The notes: generated from the sequence alone by a model not told the origin. DNA of 64,000 bases from Glandiceps talaboti (GCF_964340395.1 NC_135571.1:14729221-14793220); one strand, 5' to 3'. Positions 42,212-56,020 are shown, numbered from the stretch's first letter. Translations and numbers: made by a program.

Positions 42212-45200
42212 CTACAAAAACAAACAAACAAACAAATAGGAATTAGTTAACTTGCGAACATAACTAAATTTCAATACTTTTAATCAAACTAAGTACAGAT
42301 TAGATGAGTCAAGTGTTATCTAAGTATTCTTATCCATTTACTACCAGATATCTATCTTATACTCTTTATTTACATTTCCTTTAGCTACATACAATGCATT
42401 CCCCACCTCATTTATCAGTCTGTATAGGACAGATTATTGCAAGTATTGGTACTAGGTAAAATCTTTCCGAGTTCCACAAGATTTTCACCGTAATTCTAAT
42501 CTTTCTACATTTTAATTTCAAGCTATAAAACCTATAAAATCTATGCAAGTGTTAGAATATTTTCACCCACTTACATGAGTTCTAAAACCTTAGCAAAAAC
42601 AATTGAGAATGTGTATCAAATTGTAAATAGCTTTACACTTGACAAGTCATACATTATCTTTGCTGTATTTGTTTTGACAGCCAATCTTAAATGAAAACCT
42701 TGTGTATACACCACTATATGCAATATTTAAGTATTTTGTTCACTGCTTCCCATAGTACATGATGAAATGAATATCCTGAGAATGAAATCCAGATGGTGAG
42801 TCTACTAGCCTAAATAACAATTACTCCATCTACCAATTTTAATAACCAAATACTTGACAACTTAAGTAGTTTACTCATCTCATATACTAGTAGTTAACTT
42901 ATAGGATTTGACCACATAGTAGTATTCTCTTTTCTCTCAATAAAGTGTCCATATCATTATGTTAATGTCTGTAGGTTTCAATACACATATCCTATCACTA
43001 TATCAACACTATAGCAGTTAGATAAAGGACACAGTTGTCACTTTCAGGGACAATTAGCCAATTGAATAGACATTACCAACTAACTACTTACAGAAATGAA
43101 ATATGTAGGCCTAATGTTATAGCCTAATGTCTCAGTTGAGATATGGAAGTTTGTCATTCCTGGTAGTAAAGCTAACCAACATAAACATTGTCTTTATACA
43201 AAATAAACATTCCTAAGAGATAACTTCCTGCCTACCACATACCATGGGATTATCTGTAACCAATGTCATGTTGTGTTATGTAACTATCATGTATTTGACT
43301 TCCTACTAGTACTATACATAGATTTATGTTACATTTTATCTCTATCTTGATTTCACAATCACAGTCTTATCAAGTATAATACTATATTTCCAACTCTAGG
43401 CCTTGGCATACATATATATATATATATATTGTATATCTTGTTCATGTAATCATATAGTATCTATAAATTTCTGACATACATTGTGAGTTGTTTTTGTCTG
43501 TAGAAATGAATGAAGACAGCTTTTGATTGTTCATTTTCTAAATCTCTCTCATTACAAGTAACAATGTACTGAACAAACCAACAATGTGGTTACATACATT
43601 TCATTAACTATTGCAAAAAAAAATTAGAAAATTCAGTCTCTCATTGTGTCCTGGAATGTGACTCTCTATATTGGCCTAACATTTCCCTATCCAAACATAC
43701 GAGGGCAGCACATAAAACTCTGAAAGCCCTGTTAACATAGTGTCAGTGTTTCAATTACTAAGCAGGTTACTTGTCCAACTACAAGCTATCTACTTGGGTT
43801 AAGATTTACAATGTCACCAATGTCACCTTTGGACTGTGTACAGTTTCAAATTCAAACATAAAGTCACTAATGTTACCTAATTTCATATGAAAATATCTAG
43901 TTTCATGTAGAGTGTATAAACTCAGTGTACAAACTCAAAACTAAATAATCGCTTAATTTAAACCTCTTACAAACTCATTACCAAACATCTGTTATAAGTC
44001 ATATACCAGACACCTTGGCAATCATCTAACCAAACACCCCAACAATATCCTAGCCAGACACCCTAATAATCTCCCAACCAGACCCCCCCCCCCCCTGACA
44101 ATCTTCTAACAAGACACTCTAACAATCTCCAGACAATCTCCAAGACACCCTGACAATCTCCCAACCAATACTTTGGCTTGGTAGTAAAACAAAGACACAA
44201 ATTGGTAGAAGTGGTTAGGGAAATATGTTGAAGTCAAAAGGTCAAACAGAGTTCAAAGTATAAGTTTAGTTAGTTTACTGTAAGCTAATAGACAACATGA
44301 CTGGTAGCCATTCTGGTTATTTATAATCAATGCATTCAATGTTACAACCACTCTATCCTCTATCTATATTACATTATATCTATTGTCAAATACCAGCTAG
44401 GAGTTGGCAAATGGGAAATGAAAGTATTATAACCTTTACACATCAACTCTCCACTCCCTAGACAAACTAACCCATATCCCCTCAAATTAACCCTGCCACC
44501 CCTATACCATAAATGGACATTGTCTTTCATATCCTGCTACCCCTATCATTATAAATGGACTCTACCAGCATGTTCAGGAATTTTCAAGGCAGTTCCCAAG
44601 AACTGTAAAAGTATGGAATGTATTGGGCTTGGGTGTCATTTTATATTCCCACATAGCTTATACTGGTCAAACATGCAGGGGTGGGTAACAAAGACAAGAT
44701 CAAATGAAACATTTCCTATTGACATCTACATGAACAGCCCAACCCCTACTTGACTAAAAGTTACAAACAGTTTCAATCAAACTAAACTGGTCTAGTCTCT
44801 AGGTTGTGTCACTTTTGTCTCTTTTAGTTTACTACAGTTTGACTTGACACCAGTTTATTTTGAGTACAGAGTGTTCAGTTGAAACCCTAACACACCACGA
44901 AGTCATTGCACAGCAACCCAGTCAGAGTGTTCAGTTGAAACCCTAACACACCACGAAGTCATTGCACAGCAACCCAGTCAGAGTGTTCAGTTGAAACCCT
45001 AACACACCACGAAGTCATTGCACAGCAACCCAGTCAGAGTGTTCAGTTGAAACCCTAACACACCACGAAGTCATTGCACAGCAACCCAGTCAGAGTGTTC
45101 AGTTGAAACCCTAACACACCACGAAGTCATTGCACAGCAACCCAGTCAGATAATAGACAAACCAGAGAAGTAGACCTCATGAAAGAAACAACCCTCTACA

Positions 45201-48200
45201 CATTAAATAAATCATTTCAGATATCTTAAATACATTACTAAGTTTTAACATCAATAGTATAAAACAAACAAAAACAGTGAGATTCTGGGAAAAACACCTC
45301 AAGGGTTTTGAACTATGTTCTTTGATGCATTTATAGAAGTAATCAATTTCACAGGTGATGACAATGTCACTGAAATCGTCCAATCATTGACATTCTTTCA
45401 TATTATCACCAATCATAAAACAGTAACTACCCTATTACCTTTCAATGATTTCCTAAATTCTACAATTCTACATCTTTCCCTAGTTTCTAATTTCCAAGAA
45501 TTGTTTATCGAGTTTCATCTGGTTTTTATTTCAATGCAATCAGATTTGCCGGAAACATCTGGCAGCAATATAACGGCACTCAATTTAGAAATATGACCAT
45601 GGCTAATAATATAAAGACGTGTGAATGTAGGGGGTGAGGGGGAGTGGAGCGGTGGATAGTTTGTTAGATTTCACTATGTGAGTATAAAGAATAGATGAAA
45701 ACCACTGCTATAATGAACGTGTCCTTAATCATAACTTTCAGTATGGCCATGCATTGCTAGAAATGTAAACTTTCAGTATGGCCATGCATTGGCTAGAAAT
45801 GTAAACTTTCAGTATGGCCATGCAATGCTAGATATGTAAACTTTCAGTATGGCCATGCATTGCTAGAAATGTAAACTTTCAGTATGGCCATGCATTGGTA
45901 TAAGTTAAACTTTCAGTATGGCCATGCATTGGCTAGAAATGTTAACTTTCAGTATGGCCATACTGAAATTTCTGTCTTTTTCAACATCCAGCTAGTTCTA
46001 CCCACTAGTGAGTTTTATAACCAAGTAATGCTTTTGTTACATAAGACTAGATAGACTCAGTTTGTCTGCCACAACATTTTAATGGCTTTCTTAACCAAAA
46101 TTCAACAAAATATTTTAAGGAAAACTTATTTTTATGAAAACCATCCTTTCTTTTTACCTAGGGTTCTAAAATCTTCCTTAAACACTCTTTTTTTTTTCAA
46201 AAGCCCTTTTTTAAGTTGTCACTTTTATTAGTTATTTATGTGTGTGGAATGAATGAGAAAGCAAATGGTCCCTACAAGTTATCTAGTGTGTGGACAATGA
46301 ATGGACACTACCAATGGACTATTGGATTGTTTTACCATCCCTACAAAGCCATCAATACTCAGTGCTCATTAACTTCAAGCTGACTCAGGAAAAATCAATT
46401 CTAGAGTCAAGGCTCGTCTCGGCATTTGTAAGCCTTAAAAAGACTAACAAACAGATATTAGGCAGTGTGGGAACTGACACAAACACAGCGACAACAGAGC
46501 CATACTGTCAGAGAGTGAAAAATCAATGACTGAATGAAAGGCATGCATTCCATGCAAGATGAGACCCCAGCATCTACACACACACTTCAATATGACTAGA
46601 CAGAAACAAAAAGGTTTTGTTTTTTAAAAGTTATTTCAAAGTTTTTCTCTGAGTAAATGGCTTTATAATAAACACTGATAACAACAGAAGTATAAGACTA
46701 GTTAGTTAAAGGCATTGCCCAATACTAACATCTCATTCAACTCTCACATTCTCTGGTTATCATCACATTGTGTATCAGAGTGAATTTGCTATTAATTTAC
46801 TAAGATCATATCAGAATAATTTGACCTTAGATTCAACTAATGGCTAAGAACGAAGTTCTGAATAAAAAAGAAATATATAAACTTATATACTTAAAGGATT
46901 CACTGGTTAGGAAAAGTGTAATTCCCACAAATGTTAACATGATTCAAAATAATTCCTACCAATTTAGTAACAAGTACTCAAATACTTTCATTTTTGTTTC
47001 TCTACCAAGGCAGAGTACATTTTCACATACTAGTACTTGACTATTATAACTGAAACTTTAGGACTTAAGTCTATTTCAAAGTCAAGTTCATCTCATCTGA
47101 GAATTGTCACATGTCCCCTCTTAACCCTTGTCTGTATTCCCCTCACCATTAATTAGTGTCTTTTGTTTTAAACCAAGATACTCTAAGTCACACCTTTACA
47201 TAATAGTGCTATGTGTAACAGCTGTTTTACAGTGAACAATTCACTATTGAATCCTTACAAAACAACTTAATTCTCTCAAAATAAGATATTGGAAAAACAA
47301 ATTAGGCCTGCTTCAAAATAAGTGAGTTTTTTTGTATTTTTTACAGACAATAGCAAAGTGAAGACCTACCACCATCATTTCCTGTTTGTTTCACATCTTG
47401 TTACTTTCTAGACTAGCCATCCTATAACAAGCAAGTACTTTTGAAAGTTCTAAAATGCAAATTGAGGACCCAATCTGTCAAGTTTCCTTAGTATAAATAC
47501 AAATTATAGCTGGTCAACTCAGCAATGAACTGTGTTAGATTTGATCCTAAGTAAAATCCATATGAAATTGAGCTATCACACAGAAACATTAACTTACAGA
47601 ATCAATAGATGTTATCTTCTGAAGTTGATCTGCAAGTCCATGGATTGGCTTCCATTTGGCCCCAAGACCACTCAGACCATTGACTGCTGCTAACACACTG
47701 GCAGCAGTTACCATGGACGGAGGGTTAACCACAAACCTGTAATCTGAAATAAAAGGATGGATTGCAATCATCAGAACATATATTCCTTAGTGGTCCGATT
47801 GGACAACCATATGTGGTGGTCCAAACTTTGACCTTGGTGGTCCAGGATGTACTACTACTGCTATCATATATAACAAAACTCTGATATCTGTCTATGGACA
47901 ACCACATAATGACCTGATAGTGGTCCAAAGTATATGATCAGTGGACCACAGACACGTGTAGATTTTTGACCCTGTGTCTAAATTTGAAACACATACAATA
48001 AGAGGGAACATAGTATCTCTCTTATTCCCACAACACAGTCAATAATTCATGGCAATATATTTGTCTTTTGAATAGCAACTCATAGTACAGCCTAAGGGCT
48101 TTATGTCAACTCAAGACACTTGACTAACTTTATGATAGCTCAGTATCCCAGTTCTCACAATCAACAGTGACACCTCCCATATTTTTCTTTTCAAGTCAGA

Positions 48201-49036
48201 GGATTCCCAGCCTAGGTAAAACCGTTACTGGGTGTGCATACAAACTCACCTAGGCATAGCCTGACTGTGAGTTCTTTGTACGGTTCATGCCCTGGGCAAA
48301 TACCTAGCTTGATTCATTGTACTTTTTGCAATCATTTTAAACGTCTATTATCCATGAATATGACATGCCTTGTTACCCATACCAATGCTATACAAAGTAC
48401 AGGAATGTGTATTGTACAAATATTTTCACTTTCTGATCAGATCTCAAGCCACTCCTTCATAGTATCACTACTTTAACCATTATTTATTTATAGTATCTCC
48501 CCACCAACCACCACCCCCCCCCCCCCACCCCACCTAACAATTTATAGAAATACATGGAAATAAATCAATCAAAATATCAGCACTATCTTTGACACTATTG
48601 AAAACCAAAATAAATATCTACTGACGTATGGAAACTTGGTAAAGTTGTTATAAAGTATTTACTAGCCACCATTGCCAAGCACACTCTTACATGATATATC
48701 TACCTCACTAGCCATCATTGTCAAACACACTCTTACATGATATATCTACCTCACTACCCATCATTGCCAAGCACACTCTTACATGATATATCTACCTCAC
48801 AAAGATAGTGAGAACAAAATAAGAACCATTTTCCAAGACATACTAAACATTTTAATTTTGTGAAATTTTAAGTCATTATACTATAGATGAAAATAACACA
48901 TCACAGCCATATATGTATACATATCCCTGTACACAAGTTAGATTATATATATATATATATATATATATAAAACTATTACGCTCTGCCACTGCGGAAAAGA
49001 GCACTGTCTTAGCAGATTGATACTCACCGAGGTATG

Positions 49037-49096
<60 letters not shown>

Positions 49097-50372
49097 TCTG
49101 TGCGTAAGTAAGAATATATCTACGTATATATGTATACCCCTGTATAAGTGGTTAGAATATATACATGTAGTTATATACCCCAGTATATGTAGTTACAATA
49201 GATACATGTAGTTATATACCCCAGTATATGTAGTTACAATAGATACATGTAGTTATATACCCCAGTATATGTAGTTACAATAGATACATGTAGTTATATA
49301 CCCCTGTATAAGTGGTTAGAATATATACATGTAGTTATATACCCCAGTATATGTAGTTACAATAGATACATGTAGTTATATACCCCAGTATATGTAGTTA
49401 CAATAGATACATGTAGTTATATACCCCAGTATATGTAGTTACAATAGATACATGTAGTTATATACCCCAGTATATGTAGTTACAATAGATACATGTAGTT
49501 ATATACCCCTGTATAAGTGGTTAGAATATATACATGTAGTTATATACCCCAGTATATGTAGTTACAATAGATACATGTAGTTATATACCCCAGTATATGT
49601 AGTTACAATAGATACATGTAGTTATATACCCCAGTATATGTAGTTACAATAGATACATGTAGTTATATACCCCAGTATATGTAGTTACAATAGATACATG
49701 TAGTTATATACCCCAGTATATGTAGTTACAATAGATACATGTAGTTATATACCCCAGTATATGTAGTTAGAATATATACATGTAGTTATATACCCCAGTA
49801 TATGTAGTTACAATAGATACATGTAGTTATATACCCCAGTATATGTAGTTACAATAGATACATGTAGTTATATACCCCAGTATATGTAGTTACAATAGAT
49901 ATATGTAGTTATATACCCCAGTATATGTAGTTACAATATATACATGTAGTTATATACCCCAGTATATGTAGTTACAATAGATACATGTAGTTATATACCC
50001 CTGTATATGTAGTTACAATATATACATGTAGTTATATACCCCAGTATATGTAGTTACAATAGATATATAAATACATACTTATAATTTACCCTTGCAGTAG
50101 TAATCTCAATATATATTTAATGACTTGATAAAACTTTCCTACAACTTGATGACAACAAATTAATTCATTTTATAACTTTTATAGATGTGTCTACTGGGAT
50201 ACTATCTCAGTTTTACCCCACCCCATCCAGTATTTATGTTTTACGGACATAACATCAACCATAGTTCTCCACAGTTATTTACCCACATTAACCATCAGCT
50301 TTAACAATTACAATGCAATATCATCCCTAAATTTTCTTTCTGCATCTGCCCCAGGCTTTCCAAACCCTAGCC

Positions 50373-50403
<31 letters not shown>

Positions 50404-50575
50404 AGAGGACATTTTGTTTTGCGTATTGAGAATTATAATCTAACCAACTATCCCATCCTATCCCCTCTGATTGTCCTGGTATGATAATAGTCTAGTAACA
50501 AGACTAATGATAATATGGCAATATGAACTATAAACCAATTGAAATTGTCTGACTGTTTTACATACACACATACAC

Positions 50576-50628
<53 letters not shown>

Positions 50629-52908
50629 AAGTTTAATAGTTGAATACTATAAAATGTGCTGTACACTGACTGTAATACAAGATGTGTAGAACACCAACCT
50701 GTTGCACATAGTGCTATGAATGTCTGTGCATGTTTCTTAATCACTTCTGATTGCTTCCTTTCTATAGCTAGCCTTGTTAGGATCTGTTCTATGAAGTCGT
50801 GTGGTGTAATAGCAGACAGATCCCACCGTAGCTTTGATAGCACTAGTAGTTCCATATCCTGTAAAGATAGTCGTCAACTGCTGGTTAGCTATATTATTAC
50901 CATCTACTTATGTTCACTATGTGGCTGTTACACCTTTAACTGTAAAATTATTTGACTTCGAGTCTTGTCCATTTCATCCTCTTTTACCAAGATTTTTAAA
51001 ATTTCTAAAACTTTTATATAATATGGATATTATTTCTATGACAGACCACTATTATATAATTTGGCTGTCAATTCAGAGTAAAACTCACTACACATAGTGA
51101 AAAGTTGTTGTCTACAAGTAATATTATATTTACCTATACAACTTAATTATGATTTGCCTAAGTAACAAATAATATCACATAATTGTGGTTTATTTTCAAC
51201 AAATCTTGAATATATTAATATAATGGGGAGTATACAAGAGATACACCTTGGAAATTTAGCCTTGAAACTAAACAGTTCGAATTTTGAATTTTCCACTTTT
51301 TAAAAAATAGTATCACTGCCAGGGTAAACATTGTTTTAATTGTATGCCTTTCTGAAATGGCAATATAGAGTCATTATCTAACTGTTATTAGTGTTAATGA
51401 AAGTACTGGTCAGTTCTTAAAATAATGGTTGGTAATTTAGGATATGTCAATATTGATGTTAGAATTTATCAACACTTAATAAAGTTGCAAAAGATAAAGC
51501 ACAAATAATGTAAAAATCTCAATGTTATTTGTATTTTTCTGTATTTTCAGAAATAAGGAACTTCATATGGTTTTTTTTTAAGTTTCTGTAGCTAACTATT
51601 GCACAGCATGGGGGTACAAATTGACTTCCATGTTTTGTGTTGAGTTTACTCCAATCTCTAAAAATAATCTGTATGTTGACAGATATGAGTACAAAACTGA
51701 ACATATATATAAACAGTTTGATTGTATTCTAGTCATAACACATTATGTGCAGCGGATGTACTCTTTCCTGTGCGAGATAAGAAATTGTGTGAACACGTGG
51801 TCTTAGCTGTAAGACTCCACACATCAGACCGCACACATTACCAGTACTGAAAGTGGGCAATGGACATGAGCATTCTGCTACAGCAATAAATTCACTGTGT
51901 GCACAATGCAATCACCAGTAATTGTGCAAATTACGTTTTCATTGTTTAAAAAACTTCTAAGGATTTTTCTTAATCATAATTACCAAAAGTTCGTCACATG
52001 TAATAGAGTTATCAGTGTAAATGCACAATTTTTCCGCTGTTAGCGGGATAGTCTCTTTGAGTTTCGAAGCCAGGAACATGCAGGCAGCTCCAAGCAATTG
52101 AAGGTAGATTTTCTTTAGAGGTACAAGGGAAAGAAAACGGTCCAAGTAATTCATTGATAATGCAAAAACTTCTTCTTCACACTTCTGTTCCTCGCAAACC
52201 TAATAGACAAAGAAGAAAAACGAAAGAAGTTAGTAAGTAACGAGCACGGGAGTGATTATACCACCAGCGACGTTTTAGTATTCATGACACCACTGCTGAC
52301 TTGGAATCCCGCCAACCACACTTCCGAACTTGATATTATTTTTTCAAAAAATTCTTAAAAATTGTTCCCGTCGCCCAAATTTAACGAAATTTCGTTTATT
52401 TAAAGTTCATTATCTTGTCAACGTTATTATCAACATTTCGTTGTGGTTGCGTGGGCGAAAACCTTTAGAAAATCCCTCCGATGAACTAACACGCCCCTCT
52501 CTCTTCTTCTACCTTTGTCACTGACATATCGCTCGAAAGAAATAAATTTATTAAAAATCAGGAAATCACCAAAAATATTCAATTTCACAATGAACATCAA
52601 GTATAAAGTATTCTATACACTGAGTGTAACTTTCACTCAGAAATCTTTGCAATTATTTCGAAAATTGTCATAAGAATGTTTCCGCAAAGTTATAACCACA
52701 TGAATGGCTACTGTACCTCAAGCATCCAGGTCGCCACCATTTTTCTCATGAAAGGTTTTAAGTCCGTCTGCCACTTAAAATAACAAGAGGAAGGAATATA
52801 CTTTTCTTCACATTCTAGCAAATTTGCTAAAACTCTAGAATCGTTCAATAAGACAGGGTCTTCATAGGCTCTCTTCATTTGCTCCACTTCGCAGCAGAAG
52901 AGCTCCAT
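42062..52908 (-). CDS. CCND: D-type cyclin, complete (5 coding exons)
   Basis: Exons on the minus strand: 52717-52908, 51984-52199, 50699-50858, 47598-47743, 42062-42211; 864 nt, 287 residues plus stop (human CCND1 295). Exon 2 (216 nt) and exon 3 (160 nt) have the same lengths as I recall for vertebrate D cyclins, and phases fit (0,0,1,0). The N-terminus [10 protein letters not shown] has the Rb-binding LxCxE motif at residues 3-7. The cyclin box begins at [12 protein letters not shown], then [68 protein letters not shown] and NPPSMV. The C-terminus [10 protein letters not shown] keeps the Thr-Pro (T278) equivalent to human T286, the GSK3/AMBRA1-type degron. D cyclins activate CDK4/6 to phosphorylate Rb in G1. 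A single invertebrate D cyclin is expected, so I give no paralogue number. Confidence 0.97.
42212..44867. other. Cyclin D intron 4, unique part
   Basis: AT-rich intron sequence; ~44030-44165 holds loose aacaatctcccaaccagacac copies and a C11 run. No other gene recognised. Confidence 0.6.
44868..45148. repeat. 56-bp minisatellite, 5 copies
   Basis: Five essentially identical copies of gagtgttcagttgaaaccct plus aacacaccacgaagtcattg and cacagcaacccagtca, so recently amplified. Cyclin D intron 4. Confidence 0.96.
45735..45968. repeat. 35-bp minisatellite ending in a 22-bp palindrome
   Basis: Seven copies of aactttcagtatggccatgc plus attgctagaaatgt. The last copy runs into its own complement, making a perfect 22-bp palindrome at 45947-45968 centred on ggcc. 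Confidence 0.9.
45969..47597. other. Cyclin D intron 4, remainder
   Basis: Unique AT-rich sequence; nothing recognised. Confidence 0.6.
47598..47743 (-). CDS. CCND: Cyclin D coding exon 4
   Basis: 146 nt, acceptor atttcag, donor gtaagt. Encodes [20 protein letters not shown] and on to KITSIDS; second cyclin fold. One codon shorter than the human exon as I recall it. Confidence 0.96.
47744..48658. other. Cyclin D intron 3, first part
   Basis: Just beyond exon 4, 47788-47945 holds a degenerate ~40-bp repeat (gtggtccaaa(c/g)t, gacaaccacat). A C14 run lies near 48512. Nothing else recognised. Confidence 0.5.
48659..48802. repeat. 47-bp minisatellite, 3 copies
   Basis: Copies of cactagccaccattgccaag plus cacactcttacatgatatat. 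Confidence 0.9.
48944..49083. repeat. Two (TA)n tracts
   Basis: 48944-48968 and 49030-49083, flanking a 60-bp unique insert (cgctctgccactgcggaaaa). Confidence 0.93.
49105..50066. repeat. 41-bp minisatellite (atacatgtagttatataccc unit)
   Basis: About 23 copies of agatacatgtagttatatac plus cccagtatatgtagttacaat. The cctgtataagtggttagaat variant recurs near 49140, 49302 and 49509, indicating higher-order duplication. Cyclin D intron 3. Confidence 0.95.
50373..50627. repeat. C-run and (CA)n tracts near cyclin D exon 3
   Basis: C18 followed by (CA)n at 50372-50404, and a compound cacata/CA tract at 50560-50627, ending 72 bp from exon 3. Confidence 0.9.
50699..50858 (-). CDS. CCND: Cyclin D coding exon 3
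   Basis: 160 nt, acceptor ctttacag, donor gttggt (non-optimal but GT). Encodes [20 protein letters not shown] and on to [13 protein letters not shown]; ends in phase 1. Confidence 0.96.
50859..51983. other. Cyclin D intron 2
   Basis: AT-rich unique sequence; nothing recognised. Confidence 0.6.
51984..52199 (-). CDS. CCND: Cyclin D coding exon 2
   Basis: 72 codons, acceptor ctattag, donor gtaatt. Encodes [20 protein letters not shown] and on to [10 protein letters not shown]; core of the first cyclin fold. Confidence 0.97.
52200..52716. other. Cyclin D intron 1
   Basis: 517 bp, no array. Confidence 0.65.
52717..52908 (-). CDS. CCND: Cyclin D coding exon 1
   Basis: 64 codons from ATG 52906-52908, donor gtacag, phase 0. 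Holds LxCxE and the start of the cyclin box ([11 protein letters not shown]). Confidence 0.97.
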
Positions 52909-53500
52909 TGTATGTTTCTAAGGAAGTCCTACCGTTCACTTCTCTAGCCTTCCAAAACTAATGGTAAAGACAAGAAAAAAAAACGTGGCTGCTTGGCGAT
53001 CTAAGTAATCTATCACACATTCATAGATACTTAGTACATTCTTCAAACTAAGAGGTAGACCGTCTGAGGTGTTGCGGTTGCTGGATGGCCGGTTTCCTAA
53101 CAAAGAGCTAGCTATAGCGATCTTACTCCGGCCAACTCATCCGGCCAACAACACGCCGCTGTCTGCGTAGTTGGAGATCGGTGATGTGACCCAAGTTTCG
53201 CCGGGAGGGGAGTCGAAACATGCAAAAAAGTGGGAGGGGCGTCACTCGTAGTGATTGGCCAAGAAGTGGACACATCTGACAAGTTATTGACACATCGATT
53301 TTATTATGGTACCTTATTTGTAAATCAACAAAACACAACAGGGTATGGTGAACCCTTACAGATAGGTGGGGAGAATTGGAAATAATCAGCTACGATAAGA
53401 AATATTAATTAAAGTGTAATTTGCATTTAGTTTGAAGTCAATACAATTCAGTAATGTATATAAGTCTAAAGTAAACTGGTGTGTGGCGGGAAACCGATAA
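52909..53500 (-). promoter_or_regulatory. Cyclin D 5' UTR and proximal promoter region
   Basis: CG-richer than the surroundings at 53130-53220. On the minus strand there is a CCAAT box (53254-53258), a GC-box-like gaggggcgt (53234-53242) and an E2F-like tttcccgc (53486-53493). No TATA box found. Motif-level evidence only. Confidence 0.45.
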
Positions 53501-54980
53501 TATTAATGTTTTAAGGCCAGTAAACACAACTTCCTTCGCAGTCCTTCCACTATGTTCATTCATTCTTTCAGCGCATCTGCGTTCTCTAGGTTCAGTAGAA
53601 CACACTTTGTTCAAAATACGGTTAATTATTGATACCAGAAGTGTTAGTCTAACTATTTAAGAAGGTCTTTGGCATATTTCATTCATAATTGTTCTTCATT
53701 TGTAAAAGAAATTGACGAAATTCCAACAGATAACTGATCAGGACCCAATTCTCCTAACAATAGGTCTAAATCTAATTAGGTTGCAAGAACATCGTGCGGT
53801 TTGCTCTGTAACCGTATACCCATTTACACAAGTATACGGAAGGGGGAAATTCCTGTATCGGGAAAATTACCATAGCCCCAATATGTTCCAAAATCACATA
53901 TATTGTCAATAATAAAGCCACCATTGAAAGGAGTTGCTTTGCCCTGTCTCTTCGAATGTGTTGGAATTTTCATTGTTTAGCAATATTTTTCTTTGGGGTG
54001 AAAAAGCCACGCTTTGCCAATAATCTCCTTATTTGCATGATTCTCCTGAAACTTTTTTCCCGATGCAAATTCTACAACCTATACGTCTGTTGCCATAGTT
54101 ACGGCGCACACTTCGGCCCTAGCAGCAAGAGCCAGTTGCCGGGCAGAGATTACTATATTTAGACACACGGCGTACATCGATCAAACGTATTGACTCCGCC
54201 CAGTGGAATAATCAAGGCAGACAATATGAGCAAGCCAATCGGGTCTCAAAGGGTTTCCTTAGAGTGTGCGACAACAGAGGGAACTTGTCAAACGACTGCC
54301 ATTTGTTTTTTGTAATCATGTGAAGTTATTTGATAGGGATAAAATCGACTGCCAATAATCCAAATAATCATACCATACATACAAAACGACCTAGGCCTTA
54401 CTAGATCATTTTCGAACTTTTCCCTTCCAGTCGAATTATAAGAAATGGTATGGTGACAGTGTTTTGAGAAAACAATTTTGTTAAATCTTTCACAATTTAG
54501 CTGCTTTGTTGAACCCATATATTGATGTATAATAAAGGGCATTTGGGCAGGTATTACTTCGATTTTGAAATTTTAGACCATCACGTGAAATCCAGCGCTC
54601 GTGCAAAAGTTTCGGATTTAGATGTCGTCAAACACGAACTCCACTTTACCATGAAATATTTGTTTGTGTGTGGCATGCGCTTTGTATTTACACTTTCCGT
54701 TGACAAGCTCTGATAAACTTGGGGCACGGTGTGGGCGAAGTTTGACCAAACTTTCGATATTGTGTGTTTGTACGAAGTCTCTGCCAACTTATGAATTATA
54801 CAGTGCTATGTTATTTGAAAGTTGGATGATTCACGCCTTTGAGAAATTGTAACATTGTCATTTAAAAAAATATATACAATGTTAAAGAAAGACGAGTAAA
54901 AAGAGGAGTAAAATTATGTTGGAATGTAATTTACAATCAAGGATGTGTAATAATATGAAAACAGTTTCCATCAATCCGTT
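53501..54980. other. Intergenic, no recognised gene
   Basis: Unique sequence, more CG-rich than the introns. Several open frames of 60-85 codons without recognisable similarity. Confidence 0.55.
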
Positions 54981-54994
54981 TGTTGTTGTATTTA

Positions 54995-54998
54995 TTTT

Positions 54999-55030
<32 letters not shown>

Positions 55031-55495
55031 TTTGTTATTGTATTTATTTTTATGTTTTATTTGATTCAATCTTTTGAGTCGATCGTTAGATGCAGTACGA
55101 CAAAACAGTTTGGTGAGTGTAGTGGCAATATGGCAATAATCGGAAACACCGCCTTCCACTTTAGTTTCGCTTCGTCAGCTATCAGCTGTTTGTTTTTTTG
55201 GTTTTGTTTGTTTGTTTGTTTGTATGTTTGTATGTATGTATGTATGTATGTATGTATGTATGTATGTATGTATGTATGTATGTATGTATGTATGTATGTA
55301 TGTATATGTATGTATGTATGTAAGCTTATGTATGTATGTATGTATGTGTGTGTCTGCATGCATGCATGCTTGTTTGTTTGTTTGTTTGTTTGTTTGTTTG
55401 TTCTTTTGTTTGTTTGTTTGTTTGTTTGTTTGTTTGTTTGTTTGTTTGCTTGCTTGCTTGCTTGCTTGCATGTTTGCTTGCATGCTTGCTTGTTT
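54995..55495. repeat. (TTTA)n, (TATG)n, (TTTG)n and (CTTG)n microsatellites
   Basis: TTTA at 54995-55032; from 55203 the tract passes stepwise through ttg, tatg, tgtgtg, catg, tttg, cttg and back to tttg. The long Cys-rich open frames across it are artefacts. Confidence 0.95.
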
Positions 55496-55822
55496 GGGGG
55501 TTTTGACTTCGAGAGACATAAGCGATACCAGTTTCACTTTCGTACTCAGCATTCGGTTAGAAGCTTGCTCATCAAATTTGCAAAATTTTCGTTTTCAATA
55601 TATATATATATATGGTGTGCTTTGTTTTCTTTTTAAGTTCTCTTCATCTGTATCCTGAGTATCTGCTGACTATAAACTATCCGACACACATTGTATATCG
55701 TTCGTGCCAACCACATATATCTACCAACCCATCCATGTATCATGTTGTTTTTTTATTTATTGCTTCCATCTTTATCATATGACTTTTATCAGAGGAGTAG
55801 TTGTAGGAAGTTTTCTCAAATT

Positions 55823-55880
55823 TCTTACACTAAATTTCTTACACTAAATTTCTTACACTAAATTTCTTACACTAAATTTT
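55823..55880. repeat. 14-bp repeat, 4 copies
   Basis: Four copies of ttcttacactaaat. Confidence 0.9.
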
Positions 55881-55952
55881 TCCCCGTTGGAATCCTTTGT
55901 TTCGTTGATATTGGAAATGGTGGTTGTTTTCAAAAGACACGGGACAGTGTAA

Positions 55953-56020
55953 GTCACGTGACGCTAAATTAAAGTAGACTGCTTTCCAGTGGTATCTTCT
56001 ATATCCCCGGCCCACGTGAC
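55953..56020. promoter_or_regulatory. Pair of CACGTGAC E-boxes
   Basis: GTCACGTGAC (55953-55962), a perfect palindromic 10-mer as bound by MiT/TFE and USF factors, and CACGTGAC (56013-56020), 60 bp apart. They flank a small CG-rich island in otherwise AT-rich DNA, 3 kb upstream of cyclin D. Confidence 0.4.

Noticed and set aside
55212-55658. Cys-rich protein encoded at 55.2-55.6 kb
   Set aside because: Translation of TATG/TTTG microsatellite; the opposite strand is open as well.
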